A DNA stretch of 6,560 nt from Pseudomonadota bacterium (GCA_030632745.1 DAOVUE010000092.1:1-6560); one strand, 5' to 3'; counted from the stretch's first letter, positions 1-6,232 are shown. Translations and numbers: made by a program. Notes: generated from the letters alone by a model not told the origin.

Positions 1-1
1 C

Positions 2-490
2 ATTCTCTAAGGTTGATTTATAAAACTTAAATTCTCTGGTTTTTCCATCAGAGCATTTAACACTTGCTTTATATTCCTGTTTACCCGGGTTTTTAAGTAA
101 AGCTTTGTCTTGTTCCAGATAGATTTTTGCTAAATCCGCAGGTATGACATCAGGTAAATCAAATAATGTTTTTTTGATTATTTTTTCTTTAGGAATTCCC
201 AGTATCATTTCAGAAAATGCATTATTGCAATTTTGATAAACAAAGTTAATATCTTTATAAAATATGGGGCTGGGGAGGGTATCAAGCAATATTTTCAAAA
301 ATTGATTATTTTCAAAATTTTCATGTTGTATATAATGAACAAGATCGGCATTCTTTTCTAAATGCTGAATTTTTTCTTCTAATTCTTCATAAGTTAATTT
401 TTTTTGCATAATATGAGCTGTCAGATAAACTTGAGTGTCGGTTAGGGCTGAGGCAGAAATTAAAGCAATCCACAATTTTAATTCTAACAT
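2..490 (-). CDS. PAS-domain sensory protein, N-terminal part (runs off left edge)
   Basis: An open frame on the minus strand runs without a stop from an ATG at 490 to the window edge (163 codons visible). Residues about 28-50 form a charged, probably coiled-coil helix (MQKKLTYEELEEKIQHLEK). From about residue 68 there is a PAS fold of the PAS_4/PAS_9 kind: LLDTLPSPIFYKD, then a conserved CNNAF, then KKTLFDLP, and a strand-rich end with a DGK turn. PAS domains sense small ligands, redox state or light, and usually sit in front of histidine kinase, GGDEF/EAL or further PAS modules; the output domain is outside the window. The start is uncertain. An in-frame ATG at 409 gives an N-terminus typical of soluble PAS proteins, and neither start has a clear Shine-Dalgarno. 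The 27 residues between the two starts are mildly hydrophobic but not a clear membrane anchor. It is divergent from the ABC operon, so the two may share a control region. Confidence 0.8.
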   Translation of the reverse strand, partial: MLELKLWIALISASALTDTQVYLTAHIMQKKLTYEELEEKIQHLEKNADLVHYIQHENFENNQFLKILLDTLPSPIFYKDINFVYQNCNNAFSEMILGIPKEKIIKKTLFDLPDVIPADLAKIYLEQDKALLKNPGKQEYKASVKCSDGKTREFKFYKSTLEN

Positions 491-520
491 GATTCAAACT
501 ACTTAATCGCTATTCATTAA

Positions 521-529
521 TGATATACT
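521..529 (+). promoter_or_regulatory. Candidate extended -10 promoter of the ABC exporter operon
   Basis: TGATATACT matches the extended -10 pattern TGn-TATAAT, with TATACT at 524-529. It lies about 30 bases before the ATPase start, leaving a short leader with its Shine-Dalgarno. The best -35-like hexamer at ordinary spacing (around 501-507) is poor, which is tolerated by extended -10 promoters. A minus-strand TTGACT at 537-532 could be the -35 of the divergent PAS gene, but no good -10 follows at 16-18 bases. This is an inference from consensus only. Confidence 0.45.
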
Positions 530-547
530 TTAGTCAATGTAGTACAC

Positions 548-553
548 AGGAAG
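548..553 (+). promoter_or_regulatory. Shine-Dalgarno of the ABC ATPase gene
   Basis: AGGAAG sits six bases before the ATG at 560. It supports that start over the out-of-frame ATG at 556. Confidence 0.6.
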
Positions 554-559
554 CAATGC

Positions 560-1720
560 ATGGAACGTGAAATATTAATTGAAGTTAAGCAGCTTTCTCG
601 TGCCTTTGTTAAAAATAAAGGCTTTTATGGTAAAATTCATGATCAAACCATTGCTGTTGATGATATCAGCTTTAACTTGCAGCGCGGTGAAGTGCTGGGT
701 TTTCTGGGGCCCAATGGTGCGGGTAAATCAACAACTATGCAGATGTTGACAGGCAACCTGGCGCCCAGTCACGGCAGTATTAAAATCGGCGGTCTTGATT
801 TGATGGATAATCCTATTGAAGCAAAAGCCATGATCGGTTATTTGCCGGATACACCACCATTGTATAAAGAGTTAACCGTTGATGAATATCTAGCTTATTG
901 TGCACGCTTGAATAAAATCTCTAATCATAAGCTGCAGCAGGCCATTAACACCAGCAAAGAACGTTGTGGTCTGACTGAGCATGGTAAACGGGTTATCAAT
1001 AATTTATCCAAGGGATATCAGCAGCGTGTGGGTATTGCGCAGGCTATTATTCATTCACCGGATATTGTTATTCTGGACGAACCAACAGTCGGTCTTGATC
1101 CGATTCAAATGATTGCCATACGAAAGCTGATCAAAGAACTGGGTGAAACGCATAGTGTCATGTTGTCCAGCCATATTTTGCCGGAAATTCAGACCATTTG
1201 TAATAATGTTCAAATCATCAATCAGGGTAAGCTGGTATTTAATGCATCGATTGAACAGCTTAATCATCACATGCAGACTCATTCCATACGTATGAAATGT
1301 CGTCATAAAGTAGATGTAAAGAAAATTAAACTACTGGATACTATTCAGTCTGTAGAAATAGAGCAAAATACTATGGGAGATGAAGGTGACAGTATTATTA
1401 TTCATTGTTCACATCAACACTCTTCAAATGACTCTTCGTTAAAAGACTCTTTGTTAACAGAGAAGGGACAAAATGCTGCCATTGATTTATCACAACAATT
1501 AATCTCAATAGCTGAGCAGCAGCAATGGGGCTTGTATGAAATTTATTCTGAAAAACAAACACTGGAAGATATTTTTATGTCTCTGACCTGTGTTGACCCA
1601 ACGCATGAAGCAAGGCTTGGAGCAAGGCTTGGAGCAAGGCTTGGAGCAAGGCTTGGAGCAAGTAGAGAGAAAGCTCTCTTAGAAACAACGGAAGAAGCCC
1701 GGCAGGGAGCAGATACTTGA
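560..1720 (+). CDS. ABC transporter ATP-binding protein (GldA-like, ABC-2 export type)
   Basis: This is the cytoplasmic ATPase that should power the permease encoded next. All nucleotide-binding motifs are present: Walker A GPNGAGKST (residues 50-58), signature LSKGYQQR (149-156), Walker B IVILDEP (169-175) with catalytic Glu174, D-loop GLDP (178-181) and switch His205 in SSHILPE. The Q-loop position is Asp97 (GYLPD); acidic residues are common here in this subfamily. The LSKGY signature and the YLPD-PPLY stretch point to the GldA/ABC-2 group. After the ATPase core comes a C-terminal domain (about 235-345) ending in LEDIFMSLT, where relatives usually stop. It contains a Ser-rich variable stretch at 286-300. 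Residues 346-386 are an extra tail with four perfect ARLG repeats (351-366). The start has a good Shine-Dalgarno. The TGA overlaps the TTG start of the permease gene by the four bases TTGA, so the two are probably translationally coupled. The exported substrate is unknown. Confidence 0.95.
   Translation: MEREILIEVKQLSRAFVKNKGFYGKIHDQTIAVDDISFNLQRGEVLGFLGPNGAGKSTTMQMLTGNLAPSHGSIKIGGLDLMDNPIEAKAMIGYLPDTPPLYKELTVDEYLAYCARLNKISNHKLQQAINTSKERCGLTEHGKRVINNLSKGYQQRVGIAQAIIHSPDIVILDEPTVGLDPIQMIAIRKLIKELGETHSVMLSSHILPEIQTICNNVQIINQGKLVFNASIEQLNHHMQTHSIRMKCRHKVDVKKIKLLDTIQSVEIEQNTMGDEGDSIIIHCSHQHSSNDSSLKDSLLTEKGQNAAIDLSQQLISIAEQQQWGLYEIYSEKQTLEDIFMSLTCVDPTHEARLGARLGARLGARLGASREKALLETTEEARQGADT
1430..1460 (+). 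repeat. Short imperfect 15-bp tandem repeat in the ATPase gene
   Basis: Two imperfect copies, GACTCTTCGTTAAAA at 1430-1444 and GACTCTTTGTTAACA at 1445-1459, encode the DSSLK/DSLLT stretch. A further partial copy (ACTCTTCAA) begins at 1419. The unit is a multiple of three, so copy changes keep the frame. It lies in the poorly conserved part of the C-terminal domain. GACTCTTC(A/G)TTAA recurs at 4678-4690 in the DUF4340 gene. Confidence 0.5.
1610..1662 (+). repeat. Perfect 12-bp tandem repeat, four full copies plus five bases
   Basis: The unit GCAAGGCTTGGA is repeated without a mismatch at 1610-1621, 1622-1633, 1634-1645 and 1646-1657, and GCAAG follows. It is in frame and encodes ARLG four times in the C-terminal tail of the ATPase. 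Because the unit is four codons, gain or loss of copies by replication slippage would change tail length without a frameshift. Perfect identity between copies suggests recent expansion. Each unit also carries a small dyad (CAAG-G-CTTG) and a GGAG followed six bases later by TTG, resembling a weak translation start, though the frame it opens closes soon after at a TAG. Confidence 0.95.
1664..1710 (+). promoter_or_regulatory. Possible alternating RNA stems around the permease Shine-Dalgarno
   Basis: CTCTCT at 1674-1679 can pair with AGAGAG just upstream (1664-1669, four-base loop). Alternatively, GCTCTCT (1673-1679) can pair over seven positions, one of them G-U, with AGGGAGC (1704-1710), which contains the Shine-Dalgarno of the permease gene. 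The two pairings exclude each other. Ribosomes finishing the ATPase gene would open both, consistent with translational coupling. This is seen by eye only; stabilities were not computed. Confidence 0.35.
1704..1709 (+). promoter_or_regulatory. Shine-Dalgarno deciding the TTG start of the permease gene
   Basis: AGGGAG lies seven bases before TTG at 1717. Starting here gives the expected ABC-2 permease N-terminus (short basic segment, then SPLAW before the first helix). Confidence 0.7.
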
Positions 1721-2466
1721 TTAAATTAATTGCCCTGCGTGAATTAAAAAGTCTGTTTTTATCCCCCTTAGCGTGGGCCATTCTGGCCGTTACACAGATT
1801 ATTTTATGCTATCAGTTTCTTGCTCAGCTGGAAAGCTATCTGCAGTTCCAGGCCAGGCTCTCTGTGCTGCAGGATTCACCGGGCATTACGGATCTGGTGA
1901 TTAGCCCATTGCTTGCAGGTGCGGCAATTATTTTATTGCTCATTGTTCCATTATTAACCATGAGATTAATCAGCGAGGAGCAGAGAAATCAGACTTTAAC
2001 GCTGCTTTTTAGCGCACCTGTTTCCATGACGCAGATTATTATGGGAAAATATCTGGGTATATTAGGTTTTTTAAGCATACTCCTGTTTATGATAGCCTTA
2101 ATGCCTTTATCTCTTCTACTGGGAACCCGTATTGATTTGGGGCAGTTGTTCTCTGCATTGTTAGGATTATTCCTGATCCTGGCTTCTTTTACCGCAGCGG
2201 GACTTTATATGTCTACCCTGACAAAACAACCTGCCATTGCAGCAGTGAGTAGTTTTGGCCTGCTGCTTTTTTTATGGATTATTAACTGGGCAGGCAATAG
2301 TACAGAAGGAGAAAGTGTTTTATCCTATTTTTCTGTTTTAAATCATTTTGAACCTTTATTAAAAGGGATTTTTTCCTCTGCTGATATTATTTATTATTTA
2401 CTGTTTATAGGTCTTTTTCTAGTATTAAGTATTCGCCGTTTAGAACGCTTACGTTTACCACATTAA
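1717..2466 (+). CDS. ABC-2 type transporter permease (GldF-like)
   Basis: This is an inner-membrane permease that should form the export channel with the upstream ATPase. About six hydrophobic helices are visible, near residues 17-37, 64-82, 111-135, 143-166, 174-193 and 223-239. A short amphipathic N-terminus (IKLIALRELKSLFLSPLAW) precedes helix 1. The cytoplasmic stretch after helix 2, MRLISEEQRNQTLTLLFSAP, is the hallmark of this subfamily and is the likely contact with the ATPase. The 249-residue length is normal for GldF-like permeases, which are shorter than fused forms. It starts with TTG, chosen because of the Shine-Dalgarno and because the N-terminus fits the family. The start overlaps the ATPase stop codon. 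The next gene follows after 13 bases. The substrate cannot be inferred. Confidence 0.93.
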   Translation: MIKLIALRELKSLFLSPLAWAILAVTQIILCYQFLAQLESYLQFQARLSVLQDSPGITDLVISPLLAGAAIILLLIVPLLTMRLISEEQRNQTLTLLFSAPVSMTQIIMGKYLGILGFLSILLFMIALMPLSLLLGTRIDLGQLFSALLGLFLILASFTAAGLYMSTLTKQPAIAAVSSFGLLLFLWIINWAGNSTEGESVLSYFSVLNHFEPLLKGIFSSADIIYYLLFIGLFLVLSIRRLERLRLPH

Positions 2467-2479
2467 ATCTGCTTATTAA

Positions 2480-3901
2480 ATGAATATTAATCATAATTCG
2501 ACACAACGCTTAAAACATCAGAATAGCCTTTTTATTATTCTGTTTTTAACACTTATTGGTTTATTAGCTTTTTTGAGCACGCGCTATGTCTATTGGAGTG
2601 ACTGGACGAATAATGGTCAGAATTCACTCAATGAAGTGAGCTTAAAATTATTACAGACTCTGGATTCACCGGTATCTATTGTTTCCTATACGAATCAAAA
2701 ATCCATTAAACATTCTATACAGGAATTATTATCACGTTATCAGCAAGTCAAAACAGATATTACACTGTCTTTTGTTGATCCTAATCTGGAACCCGAAACC
2801 TCTCGTGAACTCAATCTCTCTGTCGATGGTGAAATGATTATTCATTATCAGGGACGAGAAGAGCATCTCATAGAACTTTCGGAACAAAATATCAGCAATA
2901 CTTTATACCGCTTGCTGCGTGCTAAAGAACGCAAGATTGCTTTTATTCAGGGACATGGTGAGCGCAGTCCAACACAGTCGGCAAACTTTGATCTGTCCAC
3001 TTTTAGTGATCATTTACAAAAACTGGGTATGCAGGTGGAAACACTGAATCTGGCCAAAACTATGCTTATTCCTGATGCTGTTTCTGTACTGGTGATTGCC
3101 GGACCGCAGGCCGGTTTTCTAGCTGCAGAGGTTAGTCTTATTATTGATTATGTTAATAAAGGGGGTAATCTCCTATGGCTGGGGGATCCATTAAAAAATA
3201 CCAGACCCTTACCCATGCACGGTTTGTTAGCTTTATCAGAACGATTAGGTATTGAATTTCTGGATGGTTTTGTTGTCGATCCCAGTACTCAGGAATATGA
3301 TATTGCACGACCTGATTATGCTATTGTGACGGATTACCCGCAGCATCCGCTGCATAGTGGTTTTTCAACATTAACACTATTTCCTCAAACAACCGGCATT
3401 GAGCGTTTGCCCGTCTTTCTTGATGAAAACTCATCTAACAAAGAATTTAACATTGAACCCTTATTGACCACGGTAGAGCGGAGCTGGATTGAAAATTCAT
3501 CCGTAATCGATACGGTACAGTTTAATGAGGAGGAGGATATTGCAGGTCCCATTAGCATTGCAATGGTTCTCACACGAACTCTAACGCAAGATAGTCATAA
3601 TGAATCATCAGCACAAGAGCCGCATGTAAAAGAGCAGCGTATTATTGTAATAGGGGATGGGGATTTTTTGTCCAATACTTTTCTGGGTAACGGGGGAAAT
3701 TTAACTCTGGGAGTTAATATTTTTAACTGGCTTAGTCATGATGACCAGTTTATTGCCATTCCTACGCGTATAAAAGATGATATTATACTGGATTTATCCC
3801 CATCTGCTCTTGCCCTGTTAGGTGCCGTTTTTCTCTTTGTTATGCCAGGATTATTGATTGTAAGTGGTAGTCTTATCTGGTCAAGAAGGCGTCATCGCTA
3901 A
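2480..3901 (+). CDS. GldG-like ABC transporter auxiliary protein
   Basis: This 473-residue protein has an N-terminal membrane helix (about 16-35), a large extracytoplasmic part and a C-terminal helix (about 442-465) followed by a basic tail (WSRRRHR). That is the layout of the GldG / ABC_transp_aux family. Family-like stretches include DWTNNGQNSLNEVSLKLLQ after the first helix, KIAFIQGHGERSP (152-164), LVIAGPQAGF (204-213), IIDYVNKGGNLLWLGDP (221-237) and RIIVIGDGDFLSN (387-399). The central part resembles a degenerate class I glutamine amidotransferase-like fold with no evident catalytic triad. The stretch 369-386 (QDSHNESSAQEPHVKEQR) is a polar loop that looks variable. It probably docks on the ABC-2 permease, though its role is not established outside gliding bacteria. 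No clear Shine-Dalgarno precedes the ATG, so translation may depend on coupling across the 13-base gap. Its TAA overlaps the next ATG by one base. Confidence 0.9.
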   Translation: MNINHNSTQRLKHQNSLFIILFLTLIGLLAFLSTRYVYWSDWTNNGQNSLNEVSLKLLQTLDSPVSIVSYTNQKSIKHSIQELLSRYQQVKTDITLSFVDPNLEPETSRELNLSVDGEMIIHYQGREEHLIELSEQNISNTLYRLLRAKERKIAFIQGHGERSPTQSANFDLSTFSDHLQKLGMQVETLNLAKTMLIPDAVSVLVIAGPQAGFLAAEVSLIIDYVNKGGNLLWLGDPLKNTRPLPMHGLLALSERLGIEFLDGFVVDPSTQEYDIARPDYAIVTDYPQHPLHSGFSTLTLFPQTTGIERLPVFLDENSSNKEFNIEPLLTTVERSWIENSSVIDTVQFNEEEDIAGPISIAMVLTRTLTQDSHNESSAQEPHVKEQRIIVIGDGDFLSNTFLGNGGNLTLGVNIFNWLSHDDQFIAIPTRIKDDIILDLSPSALALLGAVFLFVMPGLLIVSGSLIWSRRRHR

Positions 3902-4893
3902 TGTCATCCCTTATTAGAAATAGTACAAAAGAAGTTCACAATAAAGTGTCAAAAGCCGCTAAAACTAATATTATTCTTTTTATTATCTGCCTGGGTTTAT
4001 CACTGCTTGCCTGGTTTCAGCCCGGCCTGCATCAAAGCGTTGTAAATTATCTGTCTGACTTAAAGGCAGAAGAGATTCATCATATTATTATTGAACGTCA
4101 GGGCCTTGAAACAATTAAAATAAATAAGCAAAATAATCACTGGTTTTTGTCTGAGCCTTACCCGTTGCCGGCCAATAAACAGAGAGTGGCGACTATTACT
4201 GCACTGGCAGAAAAACGCAGTTTTTCACAATTTCAGGTGGCGGATGACAAACTTTTCCGCTATCACCTGGATGAGCCACTGGTGTCTGTCTGGTTAAATG
4301 GACAACAATTTATTATTGGTGATAAAGATCCGCTTAATCATCTGCGTTATGCCATAAATGTGCATGAAAGTGAACAACTGCAGAAACAAACGGGCTCTAA
4401 TAGCTACATTATTCACATGATAGCGGATACGGTATTTTATCAGCTTAGAGCTAATCTAAATAATTTTATTGCCAGAGGATTATTAGCCCCGCGAGCAACT
4501 ATTGACAGTATTACATGGATTGATAAAAAGCTTGATAAGACGCTGACTATTGAACAGGGAAAATGGTCTTTAATACCCGATAACCCTGATATTAGTGCAG
4601 ACAGCATTGCACAATTAGTGCAATTCTGGGAACGGGCACAGGCCAGTCGCGTTGAAATAAATAGTTCATTAAGCTCAGACTCTTCATTAAGCTCAGGCTT
4701 CAATGTTCAAACCGATCATGCCGGGAAAAAAGTTATCATTAGTCTGAATAAAGGAAAATCCAGCATAGTTTTTTCTATTATTCGTGAAAAAATTCAGGGA
4801 AAAGAGCAAATCAAACTATTACGTGAAGATGTGAAAATTGCTTATTGGATCACAACACAGCAATTAAAACAACTGACTGAGTTTATTTTTTGA
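3901..4893 (+). CDS. DUF4340 domain membrane-anchored protein
   Basis: This protein has 330 residues: a basic N-terminus, one membrane helix (about 23-40) and a large, presumably periplasmic, beta-rich region. The stretches IIIERQGLETIKINKQNNHW, WFLSEPYPLPANKQRVATI and LDEPLVSVWLNGQQFIIGDKD are characteristic of DUF4340 proteins, which typically follow GldG-like genes in ABC-2 export operons. The biochemical function is unknown; a periplasmic accessory of the exporter is the inference. The ATG overlaps the previous stop (TAATG), with AAGG at 3886-3889 as a modest Shine-Dalgarno 11 bases upstream. A Ser-rich loop at residues 255-266 (SSLSSD then SSLSSG) is encoded by an 18-bp direct repeat and looks like a recent insertion between conserved parts. 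It is the last gene of the operon. Confidence 0.88.
   Translation: MSSLIRNSTKEVHNKVSKAAKTNIILFIICLGLSLLAWFQPGLHQSVVNYLSDLKAEEIHHIIIERQGLETIKINKQNNHWFLSEPYPLPANKQRVATITALAEKRSFSQFQVADDKLFRYHLDEPLVSVWLNGQQFIIGDKDPLNHLRYAINVHESEQLQKQTGSNSYIIHMIADTVFYQLRANLNNFIARGLLAPRATIDSITWIDKKLDKTLTIEQGKWSLIPDNPDISADSIAQLVQFWERAQASRVEINSSLSSDSSLSSGFNVQTDHAGKKVIISLNKGKSSIVFSIIREKIQGKEQIKLLREDVKIAYWITTQQLKQLTEFIF
4665..4696 (+). repeat. Direct repeat of 14 bp at 18-bp period in the DUF4340 gene
   Basis: TTCATTAAGCTCAG occurs at 4665-4678 and again at 4683-4696. It is in frame and encodes two SSLSS blocks. The period keeps the frame, which fits a slippage duplication in a loop. Confidence 0.8.
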
Positions 4894-4919
4894 ATAATAT
4901 AGGCTAAAATTAGTATAAA
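4890..4919 (+). promoter_or_regulatory. Possible sigma-70-like promoter before the small secreted protein gene
   Basis: TTGAAT (4890-4895) and TATAAA (4914-4919) are separated by 18 bases and lie at the end of the DUF4340 gene. The 118-base gap that follows has no strong terminator; only a weak TGGAT-GATA-ATCCA hairpin is seen at 4928-4941. The next gene may therefore have this promoter as well as read-through. Consensus match only. Confidence 0.3.
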
Positions 4920-5000
4920 CATTAAAATGGATGATAATCCACAGTGCTGACAAACAGCCAACCTAATTGTACAAGAAATAGACAAGAACACACAAAAAAA

Positions 5001-5008
5001 GTGGTGAT
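5001..5008 (+). promoter_or_regulatory. Shine-Dalgarno of the small secreted protein gene
   Basis: GTGGTGAT contains GGTGAT, which can pair with the 16S rRNA tail. It ends three bases before the ATG at 5012. Confidence 0.5.
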
Positions 5009-5011
5009 TAA

Positions 5012-5314
5012 ATGAATACAATAATAAAAGCCTTTCTTTTCAGTAGTCTGATTTTTACCGCATGCAATAGTTTTGCTGCAGGTCCTTCTTTCTCTTCCCG
5101 TTATGATGAGCCTGTTACAGATGGTGAAATTATAGTCGATCTGTTACTGGCACGTCCATTAGGACTGGTTGGCAGTGTAATAGGAGTTACAGTTCATACT
5201 GTCGGTCTGTTATTCAGTGTCCCCGGTGAGAATTTCAGCGAAACCGCCGAAGTCCTGGTTGAGAGGCCATTGAACTACACATTCAACAGACCCTTAGGTC
5301 GTTTTGAAGACTAG
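5012..5314 (+). CDS. Small secreted protein with two RPLG motifs, function unknown
   Basis: This 100-residue protein begins with a signal peptide: Lys6, a hydrophobic core (about 7-17) and a likely signal peptidase I site after SFAA near residue 23. A Cys at 18 lacks a good lipobox (FTAC), so a lipoprotein is less likely. The mature part has an acidic start (DEPVTDGEIIVDLL), ARPLG at 47-51, a Gly/Val-rich hydrophobic segment to about residue 69, SVPGENFSETAEVLV, and a closing FNRPLGRFED. I recognise this pattern (RPLG, hydrophobic stretch, xxPxxNFxExAxxLVxxP, RPLGxFE) from small uncharacterised gammaproteobacterial proteins, but no function is established. It is probably periplasmic or attached to a membrane through the hydrophobic segment. 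It sits between the exporter operon and mutM with sizeable gaps on both sides and could be its own unit. Confidence 0.8.
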   Translation: MNTIIKAFLFSSLIFTACNSFAAGPSFSSRYDEPVTDGEIIVDLLLARPLGLVGSVIGVTVHTVGLLFSVPGENFSETAEVLVERPLNYTFNRPLGRFED

Positions 5315-5337
5315 TTTAATAATCGTCCTTGAAAAGC

Positions 5338-5370
5338 TTAGCTTGCAGGCGAACTTAGCCTGCAGGCTAA
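5338..5370 (+). repeat. Tandem pair of 16-bp palindromes forming a 13-bp hairpin
   Basis: TTAGCCTGCAGGCTAA at 5355-5370 is a perfect palindrome. TTAGCTTGCAGGCGAA at 5338-5353 matches it at 14 of 16 positions, at a 17-base period. Together, 5338-5350 pairs with 5358-5370 over 13 positions with one G-U pair and a seven-base loop. The hairpin begins 24 bases after the stop of the small secreted gene and may terminate its transcript. However, ATAAATTT rather than a run of T follows it on the plus strand, so an intrinsic terminator is not certain. The repeated palindrome could instead be an operator for mutM. Confidence 0.75.
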
Positions 5371-5416
5371 ATAAATTTATGTCTGCTGCTATAGCGGAAC
5401 ATTATGACAGAATATT

Positions 5417-6232
5417 ATGCCAGAGCTGCCTGAGGTAGAGACTACTCTCAGGGGGATTTCTGCGTACATATTAAATACTCCTATTATTAAGGTGAGTGTG
5501 CGCAATGCGCGTTTACGCTGGCCTGTTCCCGAAGAACTTGCGGAACAAATTACCCATCACAAAATAATAGCCATTAAACGGCGGGCAAAATACCTTCTTT
5601 TAAGCCTTGATTCGGGGACCATTATTATTCACCTCGGTATGTCCGGTAATCTGAAAATTGTTTATCCTGAAACAGCGTATGAAAAACATGAGCATGTGGA
5701 ATTTTGTTTCGCTAACGGTCATGCTTTACGTCTAACGGATCCAAGGCGATTTGGTGCTGTGTTATGGACCTGTGATGATATTAAGGCACATCCTTTATTA
5801 AAACACCTTGGTCCGGAGCCATTATCGGAAGAATTTAATGCGGAGTATTTATATGCTCAATCAAGAAATAAAAAAATAGCCATTAAACAATTCATTATGA
5901 ACAGTAAAATTGTAGCGGGTATTGGTAATATCTATGCTAATGAAGCACTCTTTGCCAGTGCCGTTCATCCCGGCCGTGCTGCGGGGAAAATCAGTAAAAA
6001 ACGTTATCATAATCTCTGTGCAGAGATAAAAAAAATACTTGAACAGGCGATATTACAAGGTGGAACCACACTCAAAGATTTTGTTGGCGGTGATGGTAAA
6101 CCGGGTTATTTTCAACAACAGTTAATGGTTTATGGACGCAAAGGGGAAGCTTGTTGTAAATGTCAAAAACCACTGAAAGAAATCAGACAGGGGCAGCGCA
6201 GCACCGTTTACTGCACCCATTGCCAGAATTAA
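5417..6232 (+). CDS. mutM: Formamidopyrimidine-DNA glycosylase (MutM/Fpg)
   Basis: This base-excision repair enzyme removes 8-oxoguanine and formamidopyrimidines from DNA and cuts the abasic site by beta,delta-elimination. At 271 residues it is about the usual length (269 in E. coli). The N-terminus MPELPEVETTLRG gives the catalytic Pro2 and Glu3 after Met removal, which fixes the start at 5417. Other expected elements are RRAKYLL with Lys58, LGMSG with the intercalating Met75, DPRRFG with Arg110 and Phe112, the helix-two-turn-helix around KIVAGIGNIYANEALF (164-179), GGTTLKDF (215-222) and a C-terminal zinc finger with Cys246, Cys249, Cys266 and Cys269 and Arg261. All key residues are intact, so it should be active. 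The Shine-Dalgarno is weak (ACAGAA just upstream). A nine-codon reading frame starting at 5404 overlaps the start. It acts in the cytoplasm on chromosomal DNA and shows no functional link to its neighbours. Confidence 0.98.
   Translation: MPELPEVETTLRGISAYILNTPIIKVSVRNARLRWPVPEELAEQITHHKIIAIKRRAKYLLLSLDSGTIIIHLGMSGNLKIVYPETAYEKHEHVEFCFANGHALRLTDPRRFGAVLWTCDDIKAHPLLKHLGPEPLSEEFNAEYLYAQSRNKKIAIKQFIMNSKIVAGIGNIYANEALFASAVHPGRAAGKISKKRYHNLCAEIKKILEQAILQGGTTLKDFVGGDGKPGYFQQQLMVYGRKGEACCKCQKPLKEIRQGQRSTVYCTHCQN

Noticed and set aside
1055..1306. Minus-strand 83-codon frame
   Set aside because: It lies wholly antisense to the Walker B and H-loop part of the ATPase gene, with nothing protein-like in its composition.
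1610..1662. CRISPR or mobile-element origin for the tandem repeat
   Set aside because: Units are 12 bp and directly adjacent with no spacers, are in frame inside a gene, and there are no flanking inverted ends or target duplications.
1575..1781. Minus-strand frame with Leu-Leu-Gln-Ala repeats
   Set aside because: It is the antisense reading of the 12-bp tandem repeat inside the ATPase gene and crosses into the permease gene; no start signal and no family resemblance.
3385..3573. Minus-strand 62-codon frame
   Set aside because: Antisense shadow of the GldG-like gene, with no supporting signal.
4440..4703. Minus-strand 87-codon frame
   Set aside because: Antisense shadow of the DUF4340 gene; its start lies in the Ser-rich repeat and no family is recognisable.
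5012..5065. Lipoprotein signal at Cys18 of the small secreted protein
   Set aside because: The residues before Cys are FTA rather than a Leu/Val/Ile-led lipobox, and a good signal peptidase I site (SFAA) follows.
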